A stretch of 64,000 bases of DNA from Halomonas sp. KAO (GTDB taxonomy: Bacteria > Pseudomonadota > Gammaproteobacteria > Pseudomonadales > Halomonadaceae): the NCBI RefSeq assembly GCF_015595025.1, contig NZ_JADNRL010000012.1, forward strand, positions 1-64,000. The letters run 5' to 3'. The notes beneath the pieces were generated by a model, which had not been told where the DNA came from, made no database searches, and saw only the letters and a program-made list of their open reading frames with translations. The position numbers and the translations under genes are program-made. This document shows, piece after piece, positions 45,910 through 55,390 of the stretch; position 1 is the stretch's first letter; every line of letters begins with the position of its first letter.

Positions 45910-46659
45910 CTACTCGTCGAGACCCAGCATGGCGGCCAGACGCTCGGCGGGCACATAGCCCGGTACCAGGCGACCGTCGGGCAGCACAATGGCCGGCGTC
46001 CCCTGAACGCCAAGCTCGAGTCCCAGATGATACTGTGACTCGACCGGATTGTCGCAGTCCGCGGGGGTCGAAAGCGAATCCCCCCGCTTGGCGGCACTCA
46101 TCGCCTCGGCGGAATTGTCGGCACACCACACCTGCTGCATGGTACGCGCGCCCTGGCCGCTCATGCCGCTACGCGGGAAGGCCAGGTAGTGCACCTCGAT
46201 ACCCAGCTTGTTGAGCCGCGGCACCTCTTCGTGAAGCTGCTGGCAGTAGGGGCAGGTGGTATCGGTGAATACCATCACCCTGGCGCGGCTCTGGGCTCCG
46301 CGGAAGATCACCCGCTCGGATTCCGGTACCTGGCTCAGACGCTCGGCACGCTCGGCGTTGCGACTCTCCTCGCTCAGGTTGACCAGCCCCTGCTCGCCAT
46401 TGCGGTAGAGGTCGCCCACCAGAAAGTGTTCACCTTCGGCGTCGCTGTAGAAGCGCTCGCCGGTCTCCAGGCGCACCTCGAAGAGCCCCTCCATCGGCGC
46501 CTCGCGGACGCTACGCACCGGCATCGCCTGGCCGCTGACCGACAGCCGTTCGGCAAGTCGCTCGGCCTCACCCTGCTGGGCCTGGGCTGGCGCCGAGAGC
46601 AGCATGGCCATGGGCGCGGCGGACAGCCCGATAAGAAGGAGCCGGGAAAGGGTCGTCAT
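45910..46659 (-). CDS. dsbC: Thiol:disulfide interchange protein DsbC
   Basis: A periplasmic disulfide isomerase of 249 residues. The signal peptide (about 1-27) ends at APAQA. An N-terminal dimerisation domain is followed by a thioredoxin fold with the redox-active CPYC (TTCPYCQQLHEE) and the second conserved cysteine (QVWCAD). It lies three bases after xerD, an order conserved with Pseudomonas. Kept reduced by DsbD in known systems. Confidence 0.96.
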   Translation of the reverse strand: MTTLSRLLLIGLSAAPMAMLLSAPAQAQQGEAERLAERLSVSGQAMPVRSVREAPMEGLFEVRLETGERFYSDAEGEHFLVGDLYRNGEQGLVNLSEESRNAERAERLSQVPESERVIFRGAQSRARVMVFTDTTCPYCQQLHEEVPRLNKLGIEVHYLAFPRSGMSGQGARTMQQVWCADNSAEAMSAAKRGDSLSTPADCDNPVESQYHLGLELGVQGTPAIVLPDGRLVPGYVPAERLAAMLGLDE

Positions 46660-46662
46660 GAT

Positions 46663-47562
46663 TCATCCTCGTGGGTGGTGATCGGCATGCAGGCGCTCCA
46701 GGCGCGCCTGGGCCACATGGGTATAGATCTGGGTAGTGGAAAGGTCACTGTGACCGAGCAGCAACTGTACGACACGCAGATTGGCACCATGATTCAACAA
46801 GTGAGTGGCGAATGCATGGCGCAGGGTATGGGGCGACAGCGAACGCTCGATGCCGGCCACCCTGGCATGATGCTTGATCCGGTACCAGAAGGCCTGCCGG
46901 GTCAGCGGGCGGTCATCACGCCCCGGGAAGAGCGCCGGCCGCATGACATCATGCATCAAGGCACCACGCGCGGTGCGCAGGTAGCGCGTGACCCAGTGGA
47001 CGGCCTCCTCTCCCAGAGGCACCAGGCGGTCCTTGTCCCCCTTACCGCGCACCCTGACCACTCCCTGGCGCAGATTCACGGCATCGGTGGTCAGTCCCAC
47101 TAGCTCCGAGACGCGCAGCCCCGTGCCATAGAGCACTTCCAGCATGGTGCGGTCTCGAAGCCCCAGATCCGTCATCACATCCGGTGCCGCGATCAACCGC
47201 TCCACCTCGGCCTCCTCAAGGGTCTCGGGCAGACTGGGTTGCACCCGGGGCAGCCTGACCTCGGCCAGCGGGTCATGCTCGATGCGCCCCGCCTCCAGCG
47301 CCCAACGATAGAAGCGACGCAGGCTGGAGAGCAGGCGCGCATTGCTGCGCAGCCGATAGCCGGCCGCACGCCGCGCATCGAGCCAGGCCGGCAGGCTCCC
47401 GGCGCCTGGCGAGAGCAACCCCTCGCCAAGCTCGGCAAGGTGCGCCGCCCAGGCGGTCAGGTCGCGGCGGTAGGCAGCCAGCGTATGCTCGCTGCCCCCC
47501 TGCTCCAGCCACAGGGCATCGAGAAAGGTATCGATAACGGCTGTCTCGTCGGCCTCACTCAT
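46663..47562 (-). CDS. xerD: Site-specific tyrosine recombinase XerD
   Basis: With XerC it resolves chromosome dimers at dif. The 299 residues have an N-terminal SAM-like DNA-binding domain and a catalytic domain with the Arg-His-Arg-His-Tyr set: GTGLRVSEL (Arg), SPHTLRHAFATHLL (His, Arg), LGHSDLSTTQIYTHV (His and nucleophilic Tyr). No dif-like site was looked for successfully here. Adjacency to dsbC favours XerD over XerC. GGAGAG precedes the ATG. Confidence 0.95.
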   Translation of the reverse strand: MSEADETAVIDTFLDALWLEQGGSEHTLAAYRRDLTAWAAHLAELGEGLLSPGAGSLPAWLDARRAAGYRLRSNARLLSSLRRFYRWALEAGRIEHDPLAEVRLPRVQPSLPETLEEAEVERLIAAPDVMTDLGLRDRTMLEVLYGTGLRVSELVGLTTDAVNLRQGVVRVRGKGDKDRLVPLGEEAVHWVTRYLRTARGALMHDVMRPALFPGRDDRPLTRQAFWYRIKHHARVAGIERSLSPHTLRHAFATHLLNHGANLRVVQLLLGHSDLSTTQIYTHVAQARLERLHADHHPRG

Positions 47563-47594
47563 GAGACTCTCCGGCTGGGCATGCCATATAAAAG

Positions 47595-47630
47595 GAAACC
47601 CCGCCCCGCGAGAGCGGTGACGGGGTTTTC
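47595..47630 (-). terminator. Terminator of the rpsP-rimM-trmD-rplS operon
   Basis: GAAACCCCG (47595-47603) pairs with CGGGGTTTTC (47621-47630), enclosing a small CCGC/GCGG stem. A TTTTATAT tail follows on the minus strand, about 50 bp after the rplS stop. Confidence 0.85.
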
Positions 47631-47678
47631 GATCGAGCCGGGGCAGCGCCCCGACCCGAGGGCTCGGAGGCCTTGGCC

Positions 47679-48035
47679 TCAGGCCAGCTTTTCCTTGATG
47701 CGTGCAGACTTGCCGCTGCGCTCACGGAGGTAGTAGAGCTTGGCCTTGCGCACGTCACCGCGACGCTTGACGCTGATGGAGTCGACCAGCGGGCTGTAGG
47801 TCTGGAAGGTACGCTCGACACCCACACCGTGGGAGATCTTGCGCACGGTGAAGGCGGAGTTCAGGCCGCGGTTACGCTTGCCGATCACCACGCCTTCGAA
47901 GGCCTGGAGACGCTCACGGCTGCCTTCCTTGACCTTGACCTGGACGATAACGGTGTCGCCGGGGGCAAAGGTCGGGATCTCCTTGCTCATCTGCTCGGCT
48001 TCGAGCGCCTGGATCACCTTGTTCTTGCTGCTCAT
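47679..48035 (-). CDS. rplS: 50S ribosomal protein L19
   Basis: A 118-residue ribosomal protein at the subunit interface. The start [20 protein letters not shown], the core [14 protein letters not shown], and [17 protein letters not shown] are diagnostic. AAGGAGT is seven bases before the ATG at 48035. Last gene of rpsP-rimM-trmD-rplS, about 150 bp after trmD; that spacer shows no gene. Confidence 0.98.
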   Translation of the reverse strand: MSSKNKVIQALEAEQMSKEIPTFAPGDTVIVQVKVKEGSRERLQAFEGVVIGKRNRGLNSAFTVRKISHGVGVERTFQTYSPLVDSISVKRRGDVRKAKLYYLRERSGKSARIKEKLA

Positions 48036-48188
48036 GACAATGACTCCTTGATAACGTTGACTCATCGATCGCCTGGGTTGCCGATGAGTCGTGATCCCGG
48101 CGCTCGAATGCTCTCGAGAGCGCGGGAGATAATGGGTGACGCGGGGCTGTGAGCTCGATCGCTCAGCGCTCCCGCACCTCCGCCTGCC

Positions 48189-48989
48189 CTATCTGGCGGG
48201 CAGTGCGTGCTCCTCGAGGAACTCCTGCAACAGCCTGCGCTGCTCCTTGTTCAACTCCCTACCCTCGAGCAGGTCGGGGCGTCGCTGCCAGGTACGCCCA
48301 AGAGACTGCTTCAGCCGCCAGCGCCGAATGGCACCGTGATTGCCGCTGAGCAGGACCTCCGGCACCTGACGCCCGTCGATCACCTCGGGGCGAGTGTAGT
48401 GCGGGCAGTCCAGCAGTCCTTCGTTGAAGGAGTCCTCGACCGCGGAATCCTGATGACCCAGCACTCCGGGCACCAGCCTTGCCGCGGCATCGATCAGCAC
48501 CATGGCCGGCAGCTCGCCGCCGCTCAACACATAATCACCGATCGACCACTCTTCATCGATGTCGCTCTCCACCACGCGCTCATCGATGCCTTCATAACGC
48601 CCCGCCACCACGACCAGTGGCGGCCCGGCCGCCAGCTCCCGAGCCCCGGCCTGATCGAGCCGTCGCCCCTGGGGCGACAGGTAGACCACCCTGGGACGCT
48701 GCCCGGTGACCTGCTCGGCCCTGGCTCTGGCCGCATGAATCGCCGCACGCAGGGTATCGACCTTCATCAGCATCCCTGGCCCGCCACCATAGGGGCGGTC
48801 ATCCACGGTGCGATGTCTGTCGGTGGCGAAGTCGCGAGGATTCCAGACCTCCAGCGCAACATGCCCCTTCTCGACTGCTCGACCGGTAACGCCATAGCGG
48901 GTGATCGCCTCGAACATCTCCGGAAACAGCGAGACGACCCCGACCCACATATCGGCCACCCGTTCGGATAGCGAAGAGTCAGCCGTCAT
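48189..48989 (-). CDS. trmD: tRNA m1G37 methyltransferase TrmD
   Basis: Methylates N1 of G37 next to the anticodon to prevent frameshifting. The protein has the SPOUT fold with the deep knot ([34 protein letters not shown]). The core starts at [21 protein letters not shown] use the ATG at 48989 with AAGGA eight bases upstream (266 residues); a TTG at 49007 overlapping rimM is possible. Part of the rpsP operon. Confidence 0.97.
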   Translation of the reverse strand: MTADSSLSERVADMWVGVVSLFPEMFEAITRYGVTGRAVEKGHVALEVWNPRDFATDRHRTVDDRPYGGGPGMLMKVDTLRAAIHAARARAEQVTGQRPRVVYLSPQGRRLDQAGARELAAGPPLVVVAGRYEGIDERVVESDIDEEWSIGDYVLSGGELPAMVLIDAAARLVPGVLGHQDSAVEDSFNEGLLDCPHYTRPEVIDGRQVPEVLLSGNHGAIRRWRLKQSLGRTWQRRPDLLEGRELNKEQRRLLQEFLEEHALPAR

Positions 48990-49003
48990 CACACCGGATT
49001 CCT

Positions 49004-49555
49004 TCAAAATTCGGGATCCCAGTCGACGTGCATCACGCCATCTTCGAGATCCACCTCGAGGATCACCTCGTCGGGCAGGAACGGCAGCAGCCGCTCACGG
49101 GCATCGATGGCATCCGTCTCGAGACTTCCCTTAACGACCATGACGTCATTGGCGCCGGTCTCGAAGAGATGGTCGATACGGCCCAGCACGCTGCCATCAC
49201 GGGTCACGACCCGCAGGCCTTCCAGCTCGTGCCAGTAGAAATCGTCGCCGCTGAGCTCGGGCAGTTCTGCCTTGGGCAGCACGATCTCTGCGCCGGCCAG
49301 CGCTTCGGCGGCCTCGCGGGAGTCGCAGCCTTCGAGCCGGGCCACCAGACCCTTGCCGTGGCGACGCCCCTGCACCAGTCGACAACGCTTCAGCGTCTCG
49401 CCCTGACGCACCACCCACTCGGGGTAGTCGAGGATGCCCTCCATGGGGCTGGTGTACGAATACACCTTGAGCCAGCCCTTCACGCCATAGGGGCTGGTCA
49501 ACTTTCCCAGCACCACATGATCGTCGGCGGGCTGAGCCTCTGCAGATTCGCTCAT
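49004..49555 (-). CDS. rimM: Ribosome maturation factor RimM
   Basis: Assists 30S head assembly by binding S19. The 183 residues hold the N-terminal RimM domain ([19 protein letters not shown]) and the C-terminal PRC-barrel ([11 protein letters not shown]). The ATG at 49555 with GAGGT seven bases upstream is preferred over one nine codons earlier. The stop lies just ahead of trmD. Confidence 0.97.
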   Translation of the reverse strand: MSESAEAQPADDHVVLGKLTSPYGVKGWLKVYSYTSPMEGILDYPEWVVRQGETLKRCRLVQGRRHGKGLVARLEGCDSREAAEALAGAEIVLPKAELPELSGDDFYWHELEGLRVVTRDGSVLGRIDHLFETGANDVMVVKGSLETDAIDARERLLPFLPDEVILEVDLEDGVMHVDWDPEF

Positions 49556-49593
49556 CGACGACCTCGGAACCGAGACAATCATCGCATCAGACC

Positions 49594-49842
49594 TCAGGCC
49601 TGCTTGCGAGCTTCCTTGACCAGCTCGGCAACACGGCCGGAGAGCTGGGCACCCTGGCTCTGCCAGTGGGTGATACGGTCGAGATCGACACGCAGACGCT
49701 CTTCCTGACCACGGGCAACCGGGTTGAAGAAGCCGAGACGCTCGATGAAACGGCCGTCACGGGCGTTGCGGGAATCGGTAACGGTCAGGTGGTAGAAGGG
49801 ACGCTTCTTGGCGCCACCACGAGCCAGACGAATGGTAACCAT
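49594..49842 (-). CDS. rpsP: 30S ribosomal protein S16
   Basis: An 82-residue small-subunit protein, recognised from [20 protein letters not shown] and [14 protein letters not shown]. First gene of rpsP-rimM-trmD-rplS. AAGGA lies ten bases before the ATG, and a good promoter is about 85 bp upstream. Confidence 0.98.
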   Translation of the reverse strand: MVTIRLARGGAKKRPFYHLTVTDSRNARDGRFIERLGFFNPVARGQEERLRVDLDRITHWQSQGAQLSGRVAELVKEARKQA

Positions 49843-49924
49843 GGCCTATTAAGTCCTTCGGTTGATTGGGATTCGGTCACGACGATGACCGCGACACTCG
49901 CGGTCCTGTCAGTCAAGACGCAGC

Positions 49925-49953
49925 ATTCTACGGAAAACAGTCCCGCTTGGGAA
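49925..49953 (-). promoter_or_regulatory. rpsP operon promoter
   Basis: Minus strand: TTCCCA (49953-49948), a 17-bp spacer, TAGAAT (49930-49925). It lies between repeat copy F and rpsP. The 331-bp gap 49843-50173 contains only this promoter, the leader and copy F. Confidence 0.65.
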
Positions 49954-49979
49954 CCTTTTTCGGGCTTATCGCAGATGGC

Positions 49980-50138
49980 AGTCCCGCTCAAGGCTGTTCC
50001 GGCGACAGGCCGTTGAGGGGGCGCTACGAGTACTTCCTTGTGGGCTACCTCGGCCATCCCTGGCCAGCCCGTTCGGAGCAGTACTCCTCACCCCTGGTCC
50101 TCGGACCCCCTCTCCGGGTTGTCCCCTGCGCCTTTCGC
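49980..50138 (-). repeat. Dispersed hairpin repeat, copy F (long type)
   Basis: A long copy in reverse orientation: GGCTGTTCCGGCGACAGGCC at the left end, GGCCATCCCTGGCC hairpin in the middle, GGTCC/GGACC palindrome and a right end GTCCCCTGCGCCTTTC. It begins 35 bp beyond the ffh stop and ends just before the rpsP promoter. Confidence 0.82.
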
Positions 50139-50173
50139 TATCACCCTGTCGGTAACTGCGTAAGCCTCGGGGC

Positions 50174-51583
50174 TTATCGCCAGGGCTTGCCACCGGGGCC
50201 GCCCATTCCCCCCATGCCACCCATGCCGCCGGGGCCACCGCCGCCCATCATGCCGGACATGCCGCGCATCATGTTCTGCATGCCGCCCTTCTTGCCCGCC
50301 TTCTTCATCATCTTCTGCATCTGCTTGTGCTGCTTGAGCAGACGATTCAGATCGGGCACCTGCAGGCCGGCACCGGCGGCGATGCGCCGCTTGCGCGAGC
50401 CGTTGATGATCTCGGGCTTACGACGCTCCTGGGGCGTCATGGAGTTGATCAGCGCCTCGAGCTTGCCCATCTCCTTCTCGGGGCCGGGCCCCTGGGCCAT
50501 CTCGGCCATCTGGCCCATACCGGGCAGCTTGCCCAGCAGGCCGCCCATGCCGCCCATCTTCTTGAGCTGCTGGAGCTGGTCGCGGAAGTCCTCGAGATCG
50601 AAGCCCTGGCCCTTCTTGACCTTCTTGGCCAGTTTCTCGGCCTTGCCCTTGTCGACGCTGCGCTCGGCCTCCTCGATCAACGACAACACGTCGCCCATAC
50701 CGAGGATGCGCGACGCCACGCGATCCGGGTGGAAGGGCTCGAGGGCGTCAACCTTCTCGCCAACGCCCATGAACTTGATCGGCTTGCCGGTGATATGACG
50801 CACCGAGAGCGCCGCACCGCCACGGGCATCGCCGTCGGCCTTGGTCAGGATCACCCCGGTCAGCGGCAGCGCCTCATGGAAGGCCTTGGCGGTATTGGCG
50901 GCGTCCTGGCCGGTCATGGCGTCGACGACGAACAGCGTCTCCTGAGGCGAGACCGCCTTATGCAGCGCCTGGATCTCGGCCATCATCGCCTCGTCGATGG
51001 CCAGGCGACCGGCGGTATCCACCAGCACCACATCGTGGAACTGGATCTTGGCATGCTTGATCGCCGCCTCGGCGATAGCGACGGGCTGCTGGTCGGAGCG
51101 CGACGGGAAGAAGTCGACCTCGACCTCCTTCGCCAGGGTCTCGAGCTGGTCGATGGCCGCCGGACGGTAAACGTCGGCAGAGACCACCAGCACCTTCCTC
51201 TTCTCGCGCTCGCGCAGATAGCGCGCCAGCTTGGCCACCGAGGTGGTCTTGCCCGCCCCCTGCAGGCCGGCCATCAGCACTACCGCCGGCGAGCCCTTGA
51301 GGGTCAGCCCCTCGTTGGCCTCGCCCATGGTCGCCTCCAGCTCCTGCTGGACGATCTTGACGAACTGTTGACCGGGCGAGAGGCTCTTGGAGACTTCCTG
51401 GCCCACGGCGCGTTCGCGCACGCGGTCGATAAAGTCCTTGACCACCGGCAGGGCGACATCCGCCTCGAGCAGCGCACGGCGCACCTCGCGCAGGGTGTCC
51501 TTGACATTGTCCTCGGTCAGGCGAGCCTGACCCTTGATCGACTTGAGCGTCTGCGACAGGCGCTCGCTGAGATTCTGAAACAT
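50174..51583 (-). CDS. ffh: Signal recognition particle protein Ffh
   Basis: The GTPase that, with 4.5S RNA, binds signal sequences and hands ribosomes to FtsY. From the ATG at 51583 it is 469 residues: N domain, G domain (GLQGAGKTTSVAKLA, DVYRPAAIDQL, DTAGRLAIDE, TKADGDARGG) and a methionine-rich M domain from about 330 that ends in a Gly-Met tail (GGMGGMGG). GGAGAGG precedes the ATG. Its partner ftsY is also in this window. The 4.5S RNA gene is not seen here. Confidence 0.97.
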   Translation of the reverse strand: MFQNLSERLSQTLKSIKGQARLTEDNVKDTLREVRRALLEADVALPVVKDFIDRVRERAVGQEVSKSLSPGQQFVKIVQQELEATMGEANEGLTLKGSPAVVLMAGLQGAGKTTSVAKLARYLREREKRKVLVVSADVYRPAAIDQLETLAKEVEVDFFPSRSDQQPVAIAEAAIKHAKIQFHDVVLVDTAGRLAIDEAMMAEIQALHKAVSPQETLFVVDAMTGQDAANTAKAFHEALPLTGVILTKADGDARGGAALSVRHITGKPIKFMGVGEKVDALEPFHPDRVASRILGMGDVLSLIEEAERSVDKGKAEKLAKKVKKGQGFDLEDFRDQLQQLKKMGGMGGLLGKLPGMGQMAEMAQGPGPEKEMGKLEALINSMTPQERRKPEIINGSRKRRIAAGAGLQVPDLNRLLKQHKQMQKMMKKAGKKGGMQNMMRGMSGMMGGGGPGGMGGMGGMGGPGGKPWR

Positions 51584-51623
51584 TGGCCTCTCCACATGTG
51601 CGATGGCCTGAAGGTTGGGGGCG

Positions 51624-51652
51624 ATTATACGCGCTGTGGCCGCGAGTCTCCA
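51624..51652 (-). promoter_or_regulatory. ffh promoter
   Basis: Minus strand: TGGAGA (51652-51647), a 17-bp spacer, and a perfect TATAAT (51629-51624), about 40 bp upstream of the ffh ATG. Confidence 0.7.
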
Positions 51653-51770
51653 TGCACCCCGTCCTGACCCAGGCTCCAAGGCCTGTGCGCCAGCCGGGTG
51701 ATTGGGTATAGTAACCGCACAGATGCCACCCTTATGCTGACCACTTCCACAGGCGCACGGATCGCAACCC

Positions 51771-52571
51771 ATGCAGGCGCTCGCCCTGGCCGTAATGGCC
51801 TCTCTCTTCTATCTCGCCGCCGCCTCCTGGCAGGGACTTACCCTGGTTCGCCGGGTAGCGCCACAGCCGATGCTGGTACGCGGCCTGTCGCTGCTTGGCC
51901 TGCTCTGCCACCTGCCACTGGTCGTCAGCCTGTTCGGTCATGAGGCTCAGGTACTGCCGGGGCTCTACACCAGCATGGTCCTGATCAGCGCCATGGCGGT
52001 GGCGGTACTGCTGGGTGTCAGCCTGTTCAAGCCGGTACTGGGTGCCGCCGTCGGCGTCCTGCCGCTGGCGGGCTTCGCGCTGTTGCTGGCTGTCACGGTA
52101 CCGGCATCCCCCCCGGCCGAGGCACTCTCTCCCGGCATCGCCCTCCACGCCATCAGCTCCCTGCTGGGATTCGCGGTGCTGGCCATCGCCGCCGTGCAGG
52201 CCATTCTGCTGGGTCTGCAGAACCGCGCCCTGCGCCACCACCATATCCGCGGGATCGTTCAGGCCCTGCCCCCGCTCACCTCCATGGAGCGGCTGCTGTT
52301 CGAGCTGATCTGGGCCGGCATGGCACTGCTGACCCTGGCGATCCTCAGCGGCTTCGTGTTTCTCGACAACATGTTTGCCCAGCACCTGGCCCACAAGACG
52401 ATCCTCTCGCTGGCCGCCTGGGTAATCTTCGCCATCCTGCTGTTCAGCCACCACCGCCTGGGCTGGCGCGGCATGCGTGCCGTGCGCTGGACCCTTGGCG
52501 GCTGCGCCGTCCTGCTGGCAGCCTACTTCGGTAGCCTCTTCGTGCTGGAAGTGCTGCTCAACCGCGGCTGA
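51771..52571 (+). CDS. ypjD: YpjD/CcsA-family inner-membrane protein
   Basis: A 266-residue protein with eight predicted membrane segments, from the CcmC/CcsA-like (cytochrome c assembly) superfamily that E. coli YpjD belongs to. Conserved features are the His in PGIALHAISSLLGF and the HHxxxG segment of FSHHRLGWRGMRA, which could bind heme. It is divergent from ffh and next to a CorC-like gene, an order conserved in gammaproteobacteria. A role in cytochrome c maturation is possible but unproven for this branch. Confidence 0.85.
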   Translation: MQALALAVMASLFYLAAASWQGLTLVRRVAPQPMLVRGLSLLGLLCHLPLVVSLFGHEAQVLPGLYTSMVLISAMAVAVLLGVSLFKPVLGAAVGVLPLAGFALLLAVTVPASPPAEALSPGIALHAISSLLGFAVLAIAAVQAILLGLQNRALRHHHIRGIVQALPPLTSMERLLFELIWAGMALLTLAILSGFVFLDNMFAQHLAHKTILSLAAWVIFAILLFSHHRLGWRGMRAVRWTLGGCAVLLAAYFGSLFVLEVLLNRG

Positions 52572-52650
52572 GCGGCCCTCCTGACACCTTGACACCGCGC
52601 GCCCACCTCCCGTCAAATCGAGCCTGACCCGCGACCGAGGACTCTTCGAC

Positions 52651-53916
52651 TTGAGCGACGACTTCCCATTGGGATTGCTGTTCGGCCTGCTGTTCCTGCT
52701 TGTCTGCTTGTCTGCCTTCTTCTCGAGCTCAGAGACCGGCATGATGTCGATCAACCGCTACCGCCTCAGCCACCGGGTCAGCAGCGGGGAGGCACGGGCC
52801 CAGCGTGTCGCCAGACTACTGGCTCGCCCCGACCGGCTGATCGGCGTCATCCTGATCGGCAACAACTTCGTCAACAACCTGGCGGCCTCCATCGCCACCA
52901 TCATCGCCATCCATTTTCTCGGCGACGTCACCGGCCCGGCCGTCGCCACCGCCGCGCTGACCATCACCATCCTGATCTTCGCCGAGGTCACGCCCAAGAC
53001 CTATGCGGCGGTGAAACCGGACCGCATCGCCTTCCCCGCCTCGCTGGTGCTCGAGCCACTGCTCAAGCTGCTCTACCCGCTGGTCTGGCTGGTCAACGTG
53101 ATCTCCAATGGTCTGCTGCGGCTGATCGGGGTGCGCAGCATCGATGGGGATGGCGACAACCTGACCCGCGACGAGCTGCGCACCGTGGTTCACGAGGCGG
53201 GCACCCTCATTCCTCATCGCCACCAGGCGATGCTGCTCTCCATTCTCGATCTCGAGAACGTCACCGTGAACGACATCATGGTGCCGCGCCACGAGGTGAT
53301 CGGCATCAACCTGGACGATGACCTCGATGATATCCTCACCCAGATCCGCACCAGCCAGCACACCCGGCTGCCGGTCTACAAGGGCGACATCAACAACATC
53401 ATCGGTCTGCTGCACCTGCGCAATGCGGCACGCTTCCTCTCCCGGGGCGAAGTGACCAAGGCCGCCATCGTCCAGGAGGCTCGGGAGCCCTACTTCATCC
53501 CCGAGTCCAATCCGCTGCACACCCAGCTGCTCCACTTTCAGCAGCAGAAGCGGCGTATCGGCATCGTGGTGGACGAGTATGGGGACGTGGAGGGCCTGGT
53601 GACCCTGGAGGATATTCTCGAGGAGATCGTCGGCGAGTTCACCACCGGTGTGGCAGGCATGCAGGAGGATATCCGGCACCAGGAGGACGGTAGCGTGGTG
53701 ATAGAGGGCACCGCCAATATCCGCGACATCAACAAGTCGCTGGGCTGGCAGCTGCCTACCGACGGCCCTAAGACGCTCAATGGCCTGATCCTCGAACACC
53801 TGGAGGGGTTTCCGGAGGGCCCCACCTCGCTACAGGTGGGCGACGTGCGCATGGAGATCCAGGCGGTGCGTGACAACCTGATCACCGCGGCACGCTGCTG
53901 GCTGGCCCCGCGGTAA
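52651..53916 (+). CDS. CorC/HlyC-family CNNM-CBS membrane protein (YfjD type)
   Basis: A 421-residue inner-membrane protein with three ordered domains: CNNM/DUF21 membrane domain (about 1-190, start LFGLLFLLVCLSAFFSSSETG), a CBS pair (about 205-335, with ILTQIRTSQHTRLPVY) and a C-terminal CorC_HlyC domain. The family is linked to Mg2+/Co2+ transport or efflux. The start is a TTG at 52651 with GAGGA about 11 bases upstream. It follows ypjD as in Pseudomonas and E. coli. Confidence 0.88.
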   Translation: MSDDFPLGLLFGLLFLLVCLSAFFSSSETGMMSINRYRLSHRVSSGEARAQRVARLLARPDRLIGVILIGNNFVNNLAASIATIIAIHFLGDVTGPAVATAALTITILIFAEVTPKTYAAVKPDRIAFPASLVLEPLLKLLYPLVWLVNVISNGLLRLIGVRSIDGDGDNLTRDELRTVVHEAGTLIPHRHQAMLLSILDLENVTVNDIMVPRHEVIGINLDDDLDDILTQIRTSQHTRLPVYKGDINNIIGLLHLRNAARFLSRGEVTKAAIVQEAREPYFIPESNPLHTQLLHFQQQKRRIGIVVDEYGDVEGLVTLEDILEEIVGEFTTGVAGMQEDIRHQEDGSVVIEGTANIRDINKSLGWQLPTDGPKTLNGLILEHLEGFPEGPTSLQVGDVRMEIQAVRDNLITAARCWLAPR

Positions 53917-53938
53917 GCGCGACGCCAGGCACATGCCC

Positions 53939-54661
53939 CTAGCGACTCTGGATCTGGTGTTCGACCGCCGGCTGGATCGAGGCATCCCCCACGCACTTGA
54001 GCTCCCGAACCCGTGCCTCCAGCTGGCAACGAGTCGCCGCCCCGGGTGAGAGCGGCTCGCCGAGCTGCAGCACCACTCGGGCGCGGAAACGCCGCGGTCG
54101 CTGACTCAGCGCACGGCCGTGGCAGTGAGAGGTCCATGAGCCCCAGAGCCCGGAGAGACTCGCCGGGATCACCGGCACCGGGTCACGGGCGAGGATCAGC
54201 TCCAGGCCGCGGCGAAACTCCTGCACCTCGCCATTCGCTGTCAGACGCCCCTCCGGAAACAGCATCACTACCTCGCCATCGCACAGCGCTCGACTCACCT
54301 CCTCCATCGCCCGGCGTAGACCACCTGGATCGCGGCGCTCCGACTCAACGGGAATCGCCCCCACCAGCCGAAACAGCCAGTTGAGCCAGGGTGAGTCATA
54401 GATCGGCTTGTCCATCAGGAAGCGCAGCGGTCGCGGGCTCGCGCCACCTAGCACCAGGGCATCCATGAAACTGACGTGGTTGCACACCACCAGGGCCGCC
54501 CCACGCTCGGGAAGGTGCTCGAGCCCCGTCAGGCGCAGCCGATAGATCAGGCGAACCAGCAGATAGACCAGCAGGCGCACCGCCGGGCGCGGCGCCTGCA
54601 TGACCCACCAGACGATACACAGCGCCACACAGGCGATCAGGAACCAGCTAAACGCCGTCAC
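53939..54661 (-). CDS. PlsC-like 1-acylglycerol-3-phosphate acyltransferase
   Basis: A 240-residue membrane-anchored acyltransferase. One N-terminal hydrophobic segment (about 4-20) is followed by motif I NHVSFMDAL (the HX4D catalytic pair), VGAIPVESERR, and FPEGRLTANGEV. It would acylate lysophosphatidic acid or a related lysolipid. The start is a GTG eight bases after the tetR stop, so the two genes are co-transcribed. It may be an accessory PlsC rather than the essential one. Confidence 0.87.
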   Translation of the reverse strand: MTAFSWFLIACVALCIVWWVMQAPRPAVRLLVYLLVRLIYRLRLTGLEHLPERGAALVVCNHVSFMDALVLGGASPRPLRFLMDKPIYDSPWLNWLFRLVGAIPVESERRDPGGLRRAMEEVSRALCDGEVVMLFPEGRLTANGEVQEFRRGLELILARDPVPVIPASLSGLWGSWTSHCHGRALSQRPRRFRARVVLQLGEPLSPGAATRCQLEARVRELKCVGDASIQPAVEHQIQSR

Positions 54662-54669
54662 GTCGACAC

Positions 54670-55275
54670 CTACCTGGCCCTCAGGCCGGCGAGGATGGTG
54701 TCGAGCAGCTGGTCGAGCAGCTCCCCCACTTCCAGCTGCTGGCCCTGCCAGTAGCCCAGCCGCTCGTTCAGGCCCAGCTGTACCAGGCCATGCACGCTGC
54801 CCCAGAGGGTGCGCCCCAGCCGGCGCGCCTCGAGATCATCCAGGGCCGGCTGGTACTCCTTGAGGGTGGCTTCGACACGCAGGAAGAGTGCCTCGATCAT
54901 CTCGTTCTGGCGCTGATCCAGCTCTCCCTCCTGGGCCAGCGGGAAGTCGAACAGCAGCTGCCAGCGATACGCTTCGCGCTGGGCAAACTGCCAGTAGGCA
55001 CGCGCCAGGGCGCGCAGCCGCTCCTCCGGTGCTGACTGGCCGGCCAGCGGCTCGACCACCTCGCGCAGATGCCCAAGGGTCTCGATATTGACGTGCTGCA
55101 GGAGGTTATGAAAGCTGCCATAGAGCTTGAGCAGGGTACTGGGCGCGCACCCCACCTCACGGGCCAGCGCACGCAGCGAGAGGCCGTGTACCGAGTTGTT
55201 CTGCAACCAGGCATCACAGGCCGCCATTACCTGGGCATGAAGCGCCTCGGGGGCATGTTGTCTGGGACGAGCCAT
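54670..55275 (-). CDS. TetR-family regulator
   Basis: A 201-residue TetR repressor. The helix-turn-helix spans about residues 25-55 (LSLRALAREVGCAPSTLLKLYGSF). The C-terminal ligand domain has no name I can give. The ATG at 55275 has GAGGA eight bases upstream; a longer frame to 55341 is less likely. It sits in one transcript with the acyltransferase gene and is divergent from the SRAP-like gene. A dyad in the shared gap is a candidate operator. A lipid-related ligand is a guess. Confidence 0.87.
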   Translation of the reverse strand: MARPRQHAPEALHAQVMAACDAWLQNNSVHGLSLRALAREVGCAPSTLLKLYGSFHNLLQHVNIETLGHLREVVEPLAGQSAPEERLRALARAYWQFAQREAYRWQLLFDFPLAQEGELDQRQNEMIEALFLRVEATLKEYQPALDDLEARRLGRTLWGSVHGLVQLGLNERLGYWQGQQLEVGELLDQLLDTILAGLRAR

Positions 55276-55332
55276 CGAGTTCCTCGCGTGCCGAAGCAGG
55301 CAGTTGCGTGAAGGACCCCAAGGATAGCGCAC

Positions 55333-55351
55333 ATCGAACACTGTTTTCGAT
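55333..55351. promoter_or_regulatory. Candidate TetR operator in the divergent gap
   Basis: ATCGAA (55333-55338), seven bases, TTCGAT (55346-55351): a perfect dyad between tetR (start 55275) and the SRAP-like gene (start 55391). TetR proteins commonly bind such sites in their own divergent promoter. Confidence 0.5.
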
Positions 55352-55390
55352 AGTCATGTTACCCTGACATTACATAGACCCGGAGATCCC